A stretch of DNA of 64,000 nucleotides from Corbicula japonica (Eukaryota > Mollusca > Bivalvia > Venerida > Cyrenidae), in NCBI GenBank assembly GCA_038501625.1, contig JAZAYU010000007.1, positions 248,001-312,000 on the forward strand, in the 5' to 3' direction. Made by a program: the position numbers and the translations under genes. Below the pieces are notes generated by a model. That model saw only the letters and a program-made list of their open reading frames with translations, had not been told where the DNA came from and ran no database searches. Positions 45,877 to 57,545 of this stretch are shown here, piece by piece (position 1 is the first letter of the stretch; each line of letters begins with the position of its first letter).

Positions 45877-46343
45877 TACTACATTTCTTCCGATTGGCGT
45901 TATTATAAGTTTAGACCAAGTAACTAACAGTCTTTTTATCTCCTCAATTTTTGAAGCATAGTTTATTTCTACTACTGTATCCAAATTTGTACTGAATGTT
46001 ATACCAAGTAGCTTAAAATTTTCTCTTTCCCAATGTATACCCCAATCCGGACATAAAGTTCTTTCCGAGCCTTTCAAAGACCCTATCCAAATTGCCTTTG
46101 TTTTATCTACATTAACCTTAAGGCCTGAAATACCATCATAGAATTTTAAAACTTTTAAAGCATTTAAAAGCGATTTTTCAGAACCGTCTAAGAGTAAGGA
46201 AGTATCATCTGCGTACTGCGATATACGAAACTCTTGATTGTTAATTTTAATACCAGTTATATTGTTATCTTTTTTAATAAGCAATGATAAAATCTCAGCA
46301 CACAGAATGAAAAGGTAAGGGGACAGAGGATCACCTTGACGAC
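45841..46343 (-). pseudogene. L1-like ORF2, RT part (right of the Tc1 insertion)
   Basis: Starts near 46343 with CRQGDPLSPYLF (motif B); the ORF from 46284 holds ISQYADDTSLLLDG (motif C), SGLKVNVDKTKAIWIG and NFKLLGITFS. It runs to ITPIGRN at the insertion point (45877). Bases 45841-45876 belong to the transposon end. Confidence 0.88.
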
Positions 46344-46445
46344 ATCAGTCAATTCTTTGTATACAACAAGAATCGTGAATTTTTCTAAAAAAGTGAATAA
46401 TTATACAGTTTGTAACGAATGTTGCTCAATGGTAAATGAATGGTA

Positions 46446-46856
46446 CAGTACTGTGAACGTTTTAGGTTACAAACGAAACGCACGATAGACGATAAACGGA
46501 CGCACGATATACGATAGACGGACGCACGATACACGATAGACGGACGCACTATACACGATAGACGCACTGTACAATATACTGACGATTCATATAATTTGTG
46601 TACGAGATTTCTAAAAATTGAAAATGCTATCAAAATAACAATTGAATGGTTTCATTAAATCATATAAATTTGAATATGCGAGAAACTTATTTACGTTGCA
46701 CTGTAAAATTAAAAGACGCACGATGCACGATACACGTTATACGACGCACGATACACGTTAGACGGACGTACGATACACGTTAGACGACCGTACGATACAC
46801 GATAGACGGACGCACGATAGACGCAAATTTTGTAACATTAAACGCTCACAGTACTG
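46446..46856. mobile_element. TIR element with internal GACGCACGATACACGATAGACG minisatellite
   Basis: Inverted ends CAGTACTGTGA(A/G)CGTTT, then (A)NGTTACAAA, are each flanked by TA (46444-46445, 46857-46858). Inside are two arrays of a roughly 22-bp unit (46480-46570 and 46715-46825), in the same orientation, around a unique AT-rich core. No credible ORF. Confidence 0.75.
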
Positions 46857-47049
46857 TAAAGGTCGGGAATTACAGACTTTAACCCATTGAGTTTGGCAGT
46901 CTAACGCATCAAGGAACACTCTCGACACATTTAGCACAACTTCTTCGCAGAGCTTGTCATTGCCATAAACATGTATTTCAGCTGGATACTTCCAGGTAAT
47001 ATATCAGATTCCAACCCTATGCTGTTGTTCATCCAATCTGTTATATTTA

Positions 47050-47164
47050 CGAGGGTTGTTCGAAAAGTATTATAAATACTCTACATAGGAATTCTTAAAA
47101 CGTGTGTACAGTTTTAAACAAGAATACAAGAATGACGTTTACATTACTTTCAGAACACCCCACG
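47050..47164. mobile_element. Miniature mariner-type element, 115 bp
   Basis: CGAGGGTTGTTCGAAAAGTA and, inverted, CGTGGGGTGTTCTGAAAGTA, flanked by TA. It also shares CAAGAATACAAGAATGAC with the 899-bp element at 41132, so it is an internally deleted relative. Confidence 0.8.
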
Positions 47165-47166
47165 TA

Positions 47167-47898
47167 ATATAACAGTCAAGGATACGTATGAAACGTGATG
47201 GTAAAAATATATTTCATGAGACTGAGCTGTTATCTTGGAAAATTGGTTTTCATAAAGATGACACTAAATACAAAAAAATGCATTACAACAACAAAGGCAC
47301 ATAATTTATGAAGTTAGTTGCCTTTTAGACATCACTCAAGACATTGCGAACAACTGAAAAAAATATGTCAATTATTCATGTGGGCGAGGTTTGGAAAGGT
47401 GGTGTGTTTTTTAAATAATAAGAAATTAAGACATTCAAACTTCTAAGACTAAACAACAAGCTATCTTACACGTGAGTAAGTTGAGACATTTATAATGGGT
47501 ATACTACAGTAACACTGAAAGAATAGTACTTATGTTATCGATATCTTTTTACTGCCTTATCTATAAATACTTGTTTGAAAAAGTTAATTCAGCATGGATA
47601 GGTGCATGCAAACTAGTGATATTTCATTATGTCTATATCTTGTTTACCATGGAAGAAAAATTAACGATGAAAGTAGATGGCAAACGAAACATTAGGAGTG
47701 TTCAACAATTTTACAAATGACACGTTTTCTCATATAAATGATATGCTGGTTGAAGGTTTGTCATGAAACTTTTTAGGAAGTACTTTTGTCGTTGTGGTTT
47801 GCAGTTTTCTCAAAACCACATTCTTACAGATGCTTCAAGCGCACCCCATTTTTAGGAACAGCATTTTGCAAGAATCGTTCAATTTTTTTCTAAAAAAA
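47167..47898. other. Unannotated DNA
   Basis: No supported gene. ORF 47532-47720 plus has no motif. Confidence 0.4.
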
Positions 47899-48285
47899 TT
47901 ATTGCGTATAACACGTTATCGATAAACTGAGCAATACACGGCCTTTGTAAAATTGTCTTTTATGCCCATCAAAATGAACCCAGCTGATATCAAATACCCT
48001 TTCTGTTCTTTGGTACTTTTTCAGCTGTTTCTTTGCCATTTGTAGCAATGTACGTTTCAGCTCATCAGTAAGTAAATTGGGAATCGAGGGAGCACTTATT
48101 ATCCTAACCATGAAAATTTTCTTTAACATAAGGTGATCAGATGCTTAAACCAAGTTTGTCATTTCTTCTAGCTGGCTGTTAGTGAAACGCTCATCTTTCC
48201 CAAAACATATCTTGATTTTAATGATGTTCGCCTTCGTAACTGAAGACCTTGGTAGTCCTAAAGTAGGGGCATTTTTGACTGATTT
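47899..48285 (-). pseudogene. Unknown ORF fragment with one in-frame stop
   Basis: The minus frame reads NAPTLGLPRSSVTKANIIKI, CFGKDERFTNSQLEEMTNLV, a TAA near 48145-48147, then continues in frame through the 76-codon ORF with LLTDELKRTLLQMAKKQLKKY and FDISWVHFDGHKRQFYKGRV. Composition looks protein-like, but I do not recognise the family. It may be an exon of a repeated or transposon-derived gene. Confidence 0.3.
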
Positions 48286-48699
48286 TTTCTTACATTTTCT
48301 TTTTAATATTTTGATTCAGTTTATATGTTTTTATTTTATTTATTGAGTTGTTTCATCTTTACTTTTTGCAATTCCCTTTATATTTTAAAATTAATATTTT
48401 TGTTGTGCAGCAAGCCGTGACCCGTTACACCTCTGCACCAAAGGGGCGCTAACACATGAGAATCCTGACGTTCTGTGAACAATTGTAGTAAATTGAACCA
48501 AAATTACATTCAATTTCTTTCATATACATAATTTAAAATCATTTTGCTAAATGTTTTGGCATCGTCCCAAAACTGTTTTGAGTAAACTTCTTTTACCCCA
48601 ACATCTTAGCAACTTACTTGATGAAAGCGTATCTGCACGGTTTAATGGCATTTTGTCGGTGCCTACATGAATGTATTGCAAAAAAATGACAAGAAAAAA

Positions 48700-48786
48700 A
48701 TCCCCTCATGGGATTCGAACACCCAAAACTTTATGTCATATTATCAGAAATCAGAAGCGTTACTGCCACGGCTACGAAGCCTTTAG
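48700..48786 (-). repeat. tRNA-like/SINE head
   Basis: Minus strand: A-box-like TAGCCGTGGCAGTAACGC, about 35 bases later B-box GTGTTCGAATCCC, then a T run within 15 bases. The acceptor ends do not pair, so this is a tRNA-derived SINE or pseudo-tRNA (long variable arm, Ser/Leu-like spacing), not a functional tRNA. Confidence 0.45.
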
Positions 48787-49714
48787 TTTCAGGGTGATAC
48801 AATTTCAACATTATGAGCTCTGATGGGAATATTTAGCTCGTCAATTTCGTGGAATATTCCAAAAAAGCTATAAATACAAAAGTACATTCACGGCTCATTG
48901 CGTAAAATCGAACTATACACATATCTCATCATGTATATTTTGACTTCGGCGATATTTTGGCGTTTGAAGAGGAAGTGGTTGTGAATTTCAATTATGTTTA
49001 TACACATATAACACCAATAAACGTTGAACAGGTTAGTACTGGATTTACACAGAATCACGAAAGTCTTGAGGTTTTCGAGAATATGTATACAATGCGTTTG
49101 CACAAATTTACTAATATTTCTCGCTTCTATTACAAATATGAACGGCAATTGTTAAATCATTCTTGGTCCAAGGGATTCTCTAGAAAATGTAGGTATACAT
49201 ATTTCAACATTTTCAAAATAAAAATGTTTACAGACTGATCTAATTAGGCAAACCTCACCCCCACCCTAAAGACAAAAAAGTTTTGAACAAAATGCTTAAA
49301 ATAATTTAGCTGTAATTTTTGAATAATGATGTTTAAGATAATACATGCTATAAATTCACAATTTATATTGCATAAATGTTGTCAGTATATCACATACATG
49401 CATGTTAAACTCTTCTTTATAAAGTTAATTTTAAATACAGACTCATTAAACTTTGAAAAATTATTTTTGTAAACACAAAATAAAATTCAGGTATTTTGAA
49501 TTTCTTTTATTTCTCATCATCCGGGCATATCGAACAACTTACTTTATAAGAACGTTTTTAGCTAAACAAAATTTGAATTTGAACGTTTTTCATGTAAGTA
49601 ATCACAGTGATGTTTCTTAAAAAGGTTATTTCTGAATGTATATAATTTCCTGTTGTTTGAGTACTAAATAACTACTCGAGGTTAAAATAAATGTACACAA
49701 AATGTATTTTATGG
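48787..49714. other. Unannotated DNA
   Basis: Overlapping ORFs at 48888-49238 on both strands show no motif. Confidence 0.35.
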
Positions 49715-50027
49715 TATACTTAACCAATGTTCTAACTACACCGATAATATTTTTTAAATTTCTCAGAATGTATTCGGAGTATACTCTTTAAACTTGGAAC
49801 ATTATAAGATACATCATTTTCACATCATTTTATAAAATAAAAACCACGAAATTCCCTTCATCCGTTTAGATACCACTGGCAATTAATAAAGGTATGGGTG
49901 AAAACAAAATGGTAATTTCATTAAAAGATGTAAAAATGGTGGTTATAAATGTGCTTCAAATTTTAACAGTGTACTCCAATTCCATGCGGAGAAATTAAAA
50001 TTTTACGATCGATGTAGTTAGCACTTA
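49715..50027. mobile_element. Tc1-related MITE, about 310 bp
   Basis: Left end ACTTAACCAATGTTCTAACT, then ACACCGAT, equals the terminus of the Tc1-like element at 44282. The right end (GCGGAGAAATT, ATCGATGTAGTTAG, CACTTAA) is a shortened form of its other end. TA flanks the left end. No ORF. Confidence 0.72.
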
Positions 50028-50155
50028 ATAAATATCATTTTATTTAATATTTATAATAGGGTAGTTTTAAATATTTTATGTACCTCAAACCAACACATAT
50101 CGTAAATGACAGAAGATTCTAAATGTTTCTAAAGGTTTTAACAGCAAAAACTATA

Positions 50156-51196
50156 CTCGGCCAAAAAAATTCTGCACACTTGGACATTTTATAAAATATC
50201 TTTTAAATTTCACCAAACACAACAAAATGATACATATCAAATAAAACAGCAATTAAAAGTTATCAATGTAAAAAAGACAGAAATAAAATCCGATCACTAC
50301 TTTAGTAGCAATTCATTGTTTAAGTCACAGGGGGTTACTACTACACAAAAGTTGCAAAATCACCAAACTAACAGTGAGTAAATCCACCACCACGAATCCG
50401 GCATTTTTTCCAAGCGTCGTCTCATGGAATTCACCAGACGACCAATTTTCGATTGTTGAAATAGGTTCATTTCGTGAACGAGAAAAGCAGGTAGATCAAC
50501 TAGCTGACCAATTAATTGCACGTACACTGTCTTTTTTAAGAAAGACGTCTAGGTAGCCAGTGTAGTCCGACATTTGCCACCACGGTGAAAAATTAAAACT
50601 GAAAATCTACCTTGGTGACAGTGAGAAAAAGAGAATTTGAATAACAAACCATGCGGTTTTGTTTTACTCGAATAAGATCGGGTGTTGATTGCATTTTTGT
50701 TGTTGTTTTTATACACTTAATTAATAGGATGCTAAGACTTATTAATACAGAATGGAAACTGTTTGAATGAATCATCACTAAACTGTTGTGACAGAACTTT
50801 ACCCTTTAGGTCAATGAGTGAGACCATGTGATAATTTAATTAATAAAAACTAAAGTTTTAGTGTTATTATGTAAAATGCTTAGTATTAACTATTGATAAC
50901 TTCCTGTTGCCATATCATCACAGTGCATGCTTATTATTGCTATAAAACAGACCATAATGATTGGATAAATTTCACACCTCTACATTTATACTGCAAATTT
51001 TGCAACTTTTGACTGTTGACCCCTATCATACTCAAACTGATAGTTCTTGGTTATTTACCAACCGATTTTTATTCCGTTTTCGTCTTTAACTCTGTAAGCA
51101 ATACACTTTTAGATAAATGTTAGTATTTTTACAAGTTATCAGCTACATTAAAAAATAACGCTAAAGAACACTTGCGTGCAGAACTTTTTTGTTGGG
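50156..51196. mobile_element. Tc1/mariner-type non-autonomous element, about 1,040 bp
   Basis: Left CTCGGCCAAAAAAATTCTGC, then ACACTTG; right inverted CCCAACAAAAAAGTTCTGCA, then CGCAAGTG. Both ends abut TATA. The ORF 50374-50556 (VVSWNSPDD, REREKQVDQLADQLIA) has no transposase motif. It may be a decayed relic. Confidence 0.65.
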
Positions 51197-53036
51197 TATA
51201 TAAGGATTTCTGAATAATAAAAAGTTTTAGCCTTTGCAGAAAAGTATATACTATCTTTCATAAGCATTCATTATTCATTTAGGTTGTATTATCCATTAGC
51301 AAAGAAGCAAAAACCAAAACGTAGTTTGTTAATTCGATAAAGTATAGCAAATTCAATAAAGAAAGTAAAGCCAATTTTAAAGTCCGTTGATCGTAAGATG
51401 GACTTATAATGTTACTTAGTTATAGGCTAAACTTGTTTCTTCCAGCTATAAACACTAATTAGTTCAAAAGAAAACATAAAAATGCTTGTTCTGTGATTCA
51501 ATATTGTAAAAGTTAAATTAGAGGAAAAAGAAAACTGACATTAAGGAATCACATTTTAAAGAAAAAAACTTTATTCGAGACTAAACTGTTGACAGTTTTT
51601 TTCTGTTGCTTAGCGTTAATATGCAAGATTATCAACATAAAGAAGCAAAGATTTGTTGTTGTTGTTGTTGTTTTTTGCAATAACGTACATGTAAAAAGTA
51701 CAACATTTCTAATTACGATGATGAATGTGTTCGGTAAACTTCAACTTCTGAAATTGTATTAACTAACTGAACGGTAGTTTACCGAAACAACATACAGCTG
51801 TACTACATACGTCATTAAACAGTGGTTGGTGATTATAAACCTGTCCATTTCACGATTTTTTTGCGATCTGGGTATTCTATAAACCCATAATCGACAAAGT
51901 TTAACATTGAATTTTCAATACCTGTACTAAAAACGTCTGAAGTTTTTGGGGGGAATAGTATAATAATTGTATTGAGTAAAAACATCATTTGTATTGTATT
52001 AAGTAAATCGACCTTTTCAGACGTTTAATATTACTTTTCATTACACATTTTTTTTCATTTATGTATGCATTATGTAAAATGTAATTGATAATGTATTTAA
52101 TTGTGTACTGTTCGCCATGTTATCATTTATCTTGTGCCATCATGTGCATTTCGGCCTATTTGGATTTTAATAAAATCTATATATCTATTCCATACTGCGA
52201 AAATCCGTTTTGGTTGTTTCTTGACACAAATTATTATTATTTGTTTTACCGGATGTCTTGATTGCAAATCACTGGTGTCCGAAGACAACTGGCGATTTTA
52301 ATGGCAGTTTCATAAATAACGGATCAAACCTAGACTTTGCTTGCCGATGTACATGCCGATTTTACATAAAGCAAAGCTGCCTTTTACAACATACTGACAA
52401 CCATTAGAAAGTTAAAAAGTGGCTTTTGGTGTTACAGAATTATAACAAGTCGCTATGACGAGTAACAAAATCAAACTGGTGCAAGCTTTCAATTTCGGAT
52501 GGTTCACAGTCGTATTAGGCTAGTGTTCAATACAACTGTAAATCTACAGTATTTGCCCAATTAAACTGAAGAACGCCGAGGTAATTAAGATTGGTTGGAA
52601 TGGGAAAATAGTCATTATCTAATAGATAATTTAAGAGTAGCGATAATACAAAGTATTGTTAAAATTGTGGAATATCCATGGAAAATAAACTGGCAGATAA
52701 CAAAGCATCATCACACAAAAATATTAAATAGATGAAAAGAAATTTGAAAGTCTGGAAATGCTTACCCCGGGTTTAGCGCTTCTTAATTTCTACATTAATA
52801 TGTGTCTCGTCCTCTGCTGAATTCATTTCAAACTGTGAAAATGACAACAACAAGGATTGAATGTACGTGGGGATTGTGAATGATTTATTTAAAAATACAG
52901 CTATTGTGTAAAATTACTATTGCATCAAAGTATTTATCAACCAAGGTTTTATAGAGATACGATTAATAAATTAAAGAAATTTTTTTAAAAATCTCCACGT
53001 TATTTGACTCCATGTTGCTTACATGTAGTCTCAGAA
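51197..53036. other. Unannotated DNA
   Basis: A short (GTT)n at about 51653-51673; otherwise nothing recognised. Confidence 0.4.
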
Positions 53037-53341
53037 AGGTCATTGAGTACCGAACAATCTTTTGCTTGAGAATGCCATTATGTTTTATATGTCTGTGTGA
53101 CTATGCAAATAACACTATCGAGTTGGTGGATTTGTTGAAGTTGTATATTTAACCTGACTTTTTACCAGGTTTTAGGTGGTAACAACCTCAAAAAAAGGTT
53201 ATCATATGAAAAAAAGTTGTTTTCGTGAAGTAGCTTAAAAAACTTATCAACCTGACAATGCTGCATGCAGAGCAAAAACTAATAATTAACGTAAGAAGTT
53301 AATAGCATTGTCCAGCAAAAGGGCGAGTACTCAATGGCCTT
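53037..53341. mobile_element. Small inverted-repeat element, 305 bp
   Basis: Left AGGTCATTGAGTACCGA ... CTTTTGCTTGAGAATGCCATT; right inverted AGGCCATTGAGTACTCG ... CTTTTGCTGGACAATGCTATT. Arms of about 45 bp with several mismatches. Target duplication not resolved. Confidence 0.6.
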
Positions 53342-54799
53342 ACCGAAAACAGAGACCCTGGAATAAAATCAACAAGAACTTGAAGAAAGCATTAAAATCA
53401 TCAGATCGAGCTTTTAGAGCTTTACAGTGTGATATTTAATAAGCAAGTGAAAATCTTGTACACGATTACTTGATACAGATGTTATGAAAAAAGCGTTGTT
53501 GATTTATCGTGATTAATAATTAATTTTTTTTACAAAAATAAAAACAGAAATATTATATGATTTCTTCCTGCTGTGGGAACCACGAGGAAACAATAAAAAA
53601 AGATCCCGAAAAACAATTTATTACTTAACTTTCTAGGTACTAATAAATATTGCATTCAATATAGATTCTTACTTGTGACGATTGCCGAGTGCAAAAGGAA
53701 TCGCGAAAAGCGAAAAGTCTTAAACTCAAAACATGTTCAAATTTTAAAAAGGTAGTAATGCTCACATGGCTTTATTTTTGCCTTTTTAAATACAAGTTAC
53801 TGTAGCTTTATATAGTAATGAATTATTCGCTTTTTAGCCTGCTGACAATATGTCTCGTAATATCGTTGATTTTTGTGTCTAGTCGAAAGCTTTACATAGG
53901 CACTAAGAAGCATAAATAAATTATAAGCTCATTACCTACAAATTGTACCTATAAATAATTAAAGTTTGCATGTTCTCTTACTTTGTTACCGATACTTTAT
54001 TCAGCACTGGTGTGTGTTACATATTCGGTACAATCTCTTTTAAAAATAGAGCTTGACTACGTTTTGTTGGTTTAAGTAAGTCCAAATTGTAAGCTGTTTT
54101 TGTTCTTGTTTACACAACGGTTCACGAACCAAAGTCGGCCCACTTCTTGTAACACAATGTAGCAGATACCGGTAGTAGTAAAACTGGGAGTCAATGGTTT
54201 GGGACAAGAGGAGTCAGAGATAAAGAAGAAGCGCGTTAATCTCAAGCCTTTATACCGTACACAACTAAATGTAGAAATTTATATTCAGTGATTTAAAACC
54301 GCTTGGTGATAAACCATCTTAAAACTTCTGCTGTCGATGCCTTCGAGATCACCAGTAGTAAAAATCAACAAAAGCAGTAAAGAGTAAAATAAATTATAAG
54401 AATCCCTTCGTTTGTGTTTAAGATGCATAAAGCTCTAACATTATTTAATTCAAGTATAGTGTGTAAATCAGCAAATGACCGAAGTAAAGATTAATAAGCT
54501 TAACATACACATTTAAGAATTGTTGATATAAATGAAAATGTGACATTTATTTTATTGAACTTGTAGTTGAACAAATAACCAAATTTTAGTTTAAAAACTC
54601 TTTGTTTTAAAAGCATTTTTATAAATTACCAAAAATGTCGATGTTTAGCTTGATTCGAGTATCGGCGAAATCAATAACATTATATTAATCTTTTATGATT
54701 TAACCAACAATCTTGTACAAATTGTATTTGCAACACTTGTCTTTACACTTTAAGTACCCGCCCCTTTGTATTTGTAATGTTTTAAGTTTCTTATGTTTT
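53342..54799. other. Unannotated DNA
   Basis: No supported feature. Confidence 0.4.
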
Positions 54800-55015
54800 A
54801 TATATTTATGTGCTTTTGAATGCGACATTGTTGAGCTGATGGGTGGGTTGGAGTTATTTCACCAATATAACGTGTACTTTTGTGTTGAAATGAACACCTG
54901 TTGGGGCAAGTGTGAGGTTGGCGAACCCTAGAACCTGGTTTAAACCCCCAGTGGTAAACTTTTTTGCCACTGACCGTTCCAAGGCGGTAACCCCAAGGTT
55001 TCTCCTTCGCTTTAA
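54800..55015 (+). repeat. Dispersed repeat family R6, copy 2
   Basis: Longer copy of the repeat at 29420. It has a B-box-like GGTTTAAACCCCC and GACCGTTCCAAGGCGGTA, then TTTGCATGCTTGTGA. Overlapping minus ORFs are artefacts of the repeat. Confidence 0.65.
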
Positions 55016-56097
55016 TTTTTGTAGAGTTTTGTTTGGATTTGCATGCTTGTGACAGACATGCACTCTTTTCCTCTCTTCGCTGCGTGGGGTGGCTGTGTTT
55101 TGTGAGTGTGGCCTTATATGCATATTTCATTTTTTGTCTACGATTCTAGAACACCAAACTATTGTATTGAAACTATTAAGTTAAAACTGCTAGAAAACCT
55201 TTTAGAATGAATTCACCTTCTGAACTACTGATCATTGTTAAGGCTTATATAGAATTTCCACTACTATTATCCAAAAGATGTGGGCGATTTAACAATTATA
55301 ATCCTATTCAAATGTTTAACCATATCAGCATGCACAATAAAATTCTGATTTAGCTTCAAATTGAGCGTACACAGCAAGATTTCTATTCTGCTGAATTATT
55401 TATGATTTTCCATTTTCCTTCTCGGAGAAATAATTGTTATAAAAAATAAGCCATGCCATTAATTGCGTTGCTGATTTTTTTGTACTGTCATCATGGTGAA
55501 CATTGTTTTGTTTTTGAATTTAAGAGTTTACCGGTACAAGATTCGTTTAATGATTATAATAGAAAAAATATTTTCATTATATATAATAGTTGTAGTTGAA
55601 AAAGAAATGAACTTGTAATAGAAGTAGTAGAGTGTTGGAATTATAATTTTTATTTTATTTATTCTTGATGTTGTTGTGTTTGTAGTTTGTGTTGTTGTTG
55701 TTTTTTGTTGTTGTTATTGTTGTTGTCGTTGTTGTTGTTATTTCTATAGTTTTATGTTACCATATAAAAGACAACAAACTTTCTGCACTTGTAAGAAAAA
55801 AAAGTGACACAAGAAGACTAGTTTTACTGATAATGTGGCATTAACAAAATACCATAAATTGTAAATGTGTACCTATAAAATTTACTGTCTGAGCTGCACA
55901 TATAAAATCTATAAATAACTCAAGTTAGTCTGGTGATAGCTGCAACTTCAAGTATTAAAGAAATAGTAATCATTATATGTCGGTATATAAATTATTGTGT
56001 ATAATGTGGAGGAGGAAAGGAGAAGGTGGTTTGTTTATTGCCTTGAAACTTCGTCTTAAAAAGTAGTTGAAATAGATGTACTGTTTAATGGTGCAAA
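55016..56097. other. Unannotated DNA with a (TTG)n tract
   Basis: TTG/GTT microsatellite at about 55665-55745. Nothing else seen. Confidence 0.5.
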
Positions 56098-56235
56098 TAT
56101 TGAGTTGCGCTCAATACGGATCTAGGCGGCGTGGCTGTAATATGCGTTTTCATTAGTGCCCACGAAGAGGCTCAATTAAACAGAGCCTGCCAAATTTTCA
56201 TATGTGTCGTCTTCGGTTGTTTTCAAAGTTTCCTT
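56098..56235 (+). repeat. Dispersed repeat family R1, copy 3
   Basis: TTGCGCTCAATACGGATCTA, GGCGGCGTGG, GCTCAATTAAAC and GTGTCGTCTTCGGTTG; see 2840 and 9709. Confidence 0.6.
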
Positions 56236-57179
56236 TGAATGTATTTTATCTATTCCATTAATTCAAAAGGAATGCATTTCAAAAATAGCGAAAGCTTAAT
56301 ACGATTTAACTCAAGTACCACGTGTCATGGATTGTTTCTTCTAACTGACACATGTATATGTATCAAAGGTATAAATTGGGAGCTCCGTGACCAAGTGGTT
56401 TTTGTCACAAATATCGTGTTTTTTGTCACAAATTCTCTTATGACTGTTAGTAAAATTGTGGTTACATTAAACCAGAGGCTTAGGTAATTCTTTTTTTCAT
56501 AACAGGATGTAAAAAAATTCAGCCAGTTAAAAAATATGTTTTCTTGTTATATGTGTCTTAAAATGTTAAATTATTATATCTTTTTTATAATTTTTTTACG
56601 GCGGATGCGAATTATGATAGACTAACGAAAGATGGTTTATTTTTTAACTTTCACTACTGGCGATGATATTGTTTTTCACACGCTGTTATGAAATACACTT
56701 CCAGCGACTACATTAAGTCTTTTAAGACAGTTTCTATTTAAATGAGAGAAATGAGGGAAAGTAACAGAAGAATGTTTCTAATTTACTTAACAGTAAAAGT
56801 GTTCATTATATTGTGTTATTCGTGAGAGATTTCAATCAGGAGATTTAAATGAATGTTCTTTATGTCTGCGATGCTTTATGGAATATTATGTTTCGCAATA
56901 TCTTCATAACAGCGCTTAAAGCCTCATGGCGCACATCATCGTGGCATTATCGAAGTATTGATTCCTGAAAATTAACGACCATGTGGGAGAAACAAAGTGC
57001 TTGTATTACTGTTAAAGCAGGGTAAACCCGTTGCTGAAGAGAAATCTCGATTGTTAGTATCTAATGCCTGCCAGGCAAAATAAAAAGCACATGAGCTCTT
57101 TTAAGATATATTTAATAAACATGTTTTCGTAAATTTCGCCAATAAACATTGAACGTTTTATAAATAGATGAAAAGGGAA
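56236..57179. other. Unannotated DNA
   Basis: ORF 56239-56487 has no motif. No other signal. Confidence 0.35.
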
Positions 57180-57450
57180 CTTTGAAACCCCTCGAACACG
57201 ACAAATATGAAAATATTGTAGGCTCGGTTCGATTAAGCCTGTTCATGGGCAGTAATGGAAATGCTTTTTACAACTATATATTTACACCAATAAACAGTAC
57301 ACTTTTGATCCATCCCAAACGATGGTATGCATACGGCGGTGAACCTTCAATGCGGTATTTTCAGATTAATACCTTTCCATGTTCAGCGGCGTATGGTCAC
57401 CAGATAATAGAATGGGTTTGCCCTAAACGAGAAAACAATGGGCGGAACTA
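57180..57450 (+). repeat. Dispersed repeat family R2, copy 2
   Basis: Contains an 89-codon ORF (RWYAYGGEPSMRYFQINTFP) whose middle matches the translated minus strand of 9540-9700. A repeat-borne ORF; no function recognised. Confidence 0.5.
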
Positions 57451-57466
57451 AACAGAATAGAATTTT

Positions 57467-57545
57467 GAGAGGGGATCTTAGAATATAAATCCTGCATATC
57501 ACAGACAACGCGAAAGGCAAAATTTAAAAAGCAGGAAGTATATCC
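57467..57545 (+). repeat. Dispersed repeat family R3, copy 2
   Basis: Matches 38456 onward (GGGGATCTTAGAATATAAATC). It follows the R2 copy directly, so both may be parts of one larger repeat. Confidence 0.5.

Larger units (their letters stand above)
42954..46343 (-). mobile_element. L1-like LINE, 5'-truncated, split by a Tc1-like element
   Basis: Minus-strand ORF2 pieces appear in order from 46343 (RT motif B, CRQGDPLSPYLF) to 42954. They are interrupted at 44282-45876 by a Tc1-like transposon with TA on both sides. Removing it and one TA gives ITPIGRNVVVKTLALAKL in frame, homologous to the KSLVLSKFVHLF block of the LINE at 1-2837. Upstream of 46343 the LINE homology stops abruptly, as in 5' truncation. 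Confidence 0.88.

Noticed and set aside
48700..48786. Functional tRNA gene
   Set aside because: A and B boxes are present, but the acceptor stem does not pair.
48888..49238. Overlapping ORFs of 86 and 93 codons on opposite strands
   Set aside because: No motif on either strand and no splice or promoter context.
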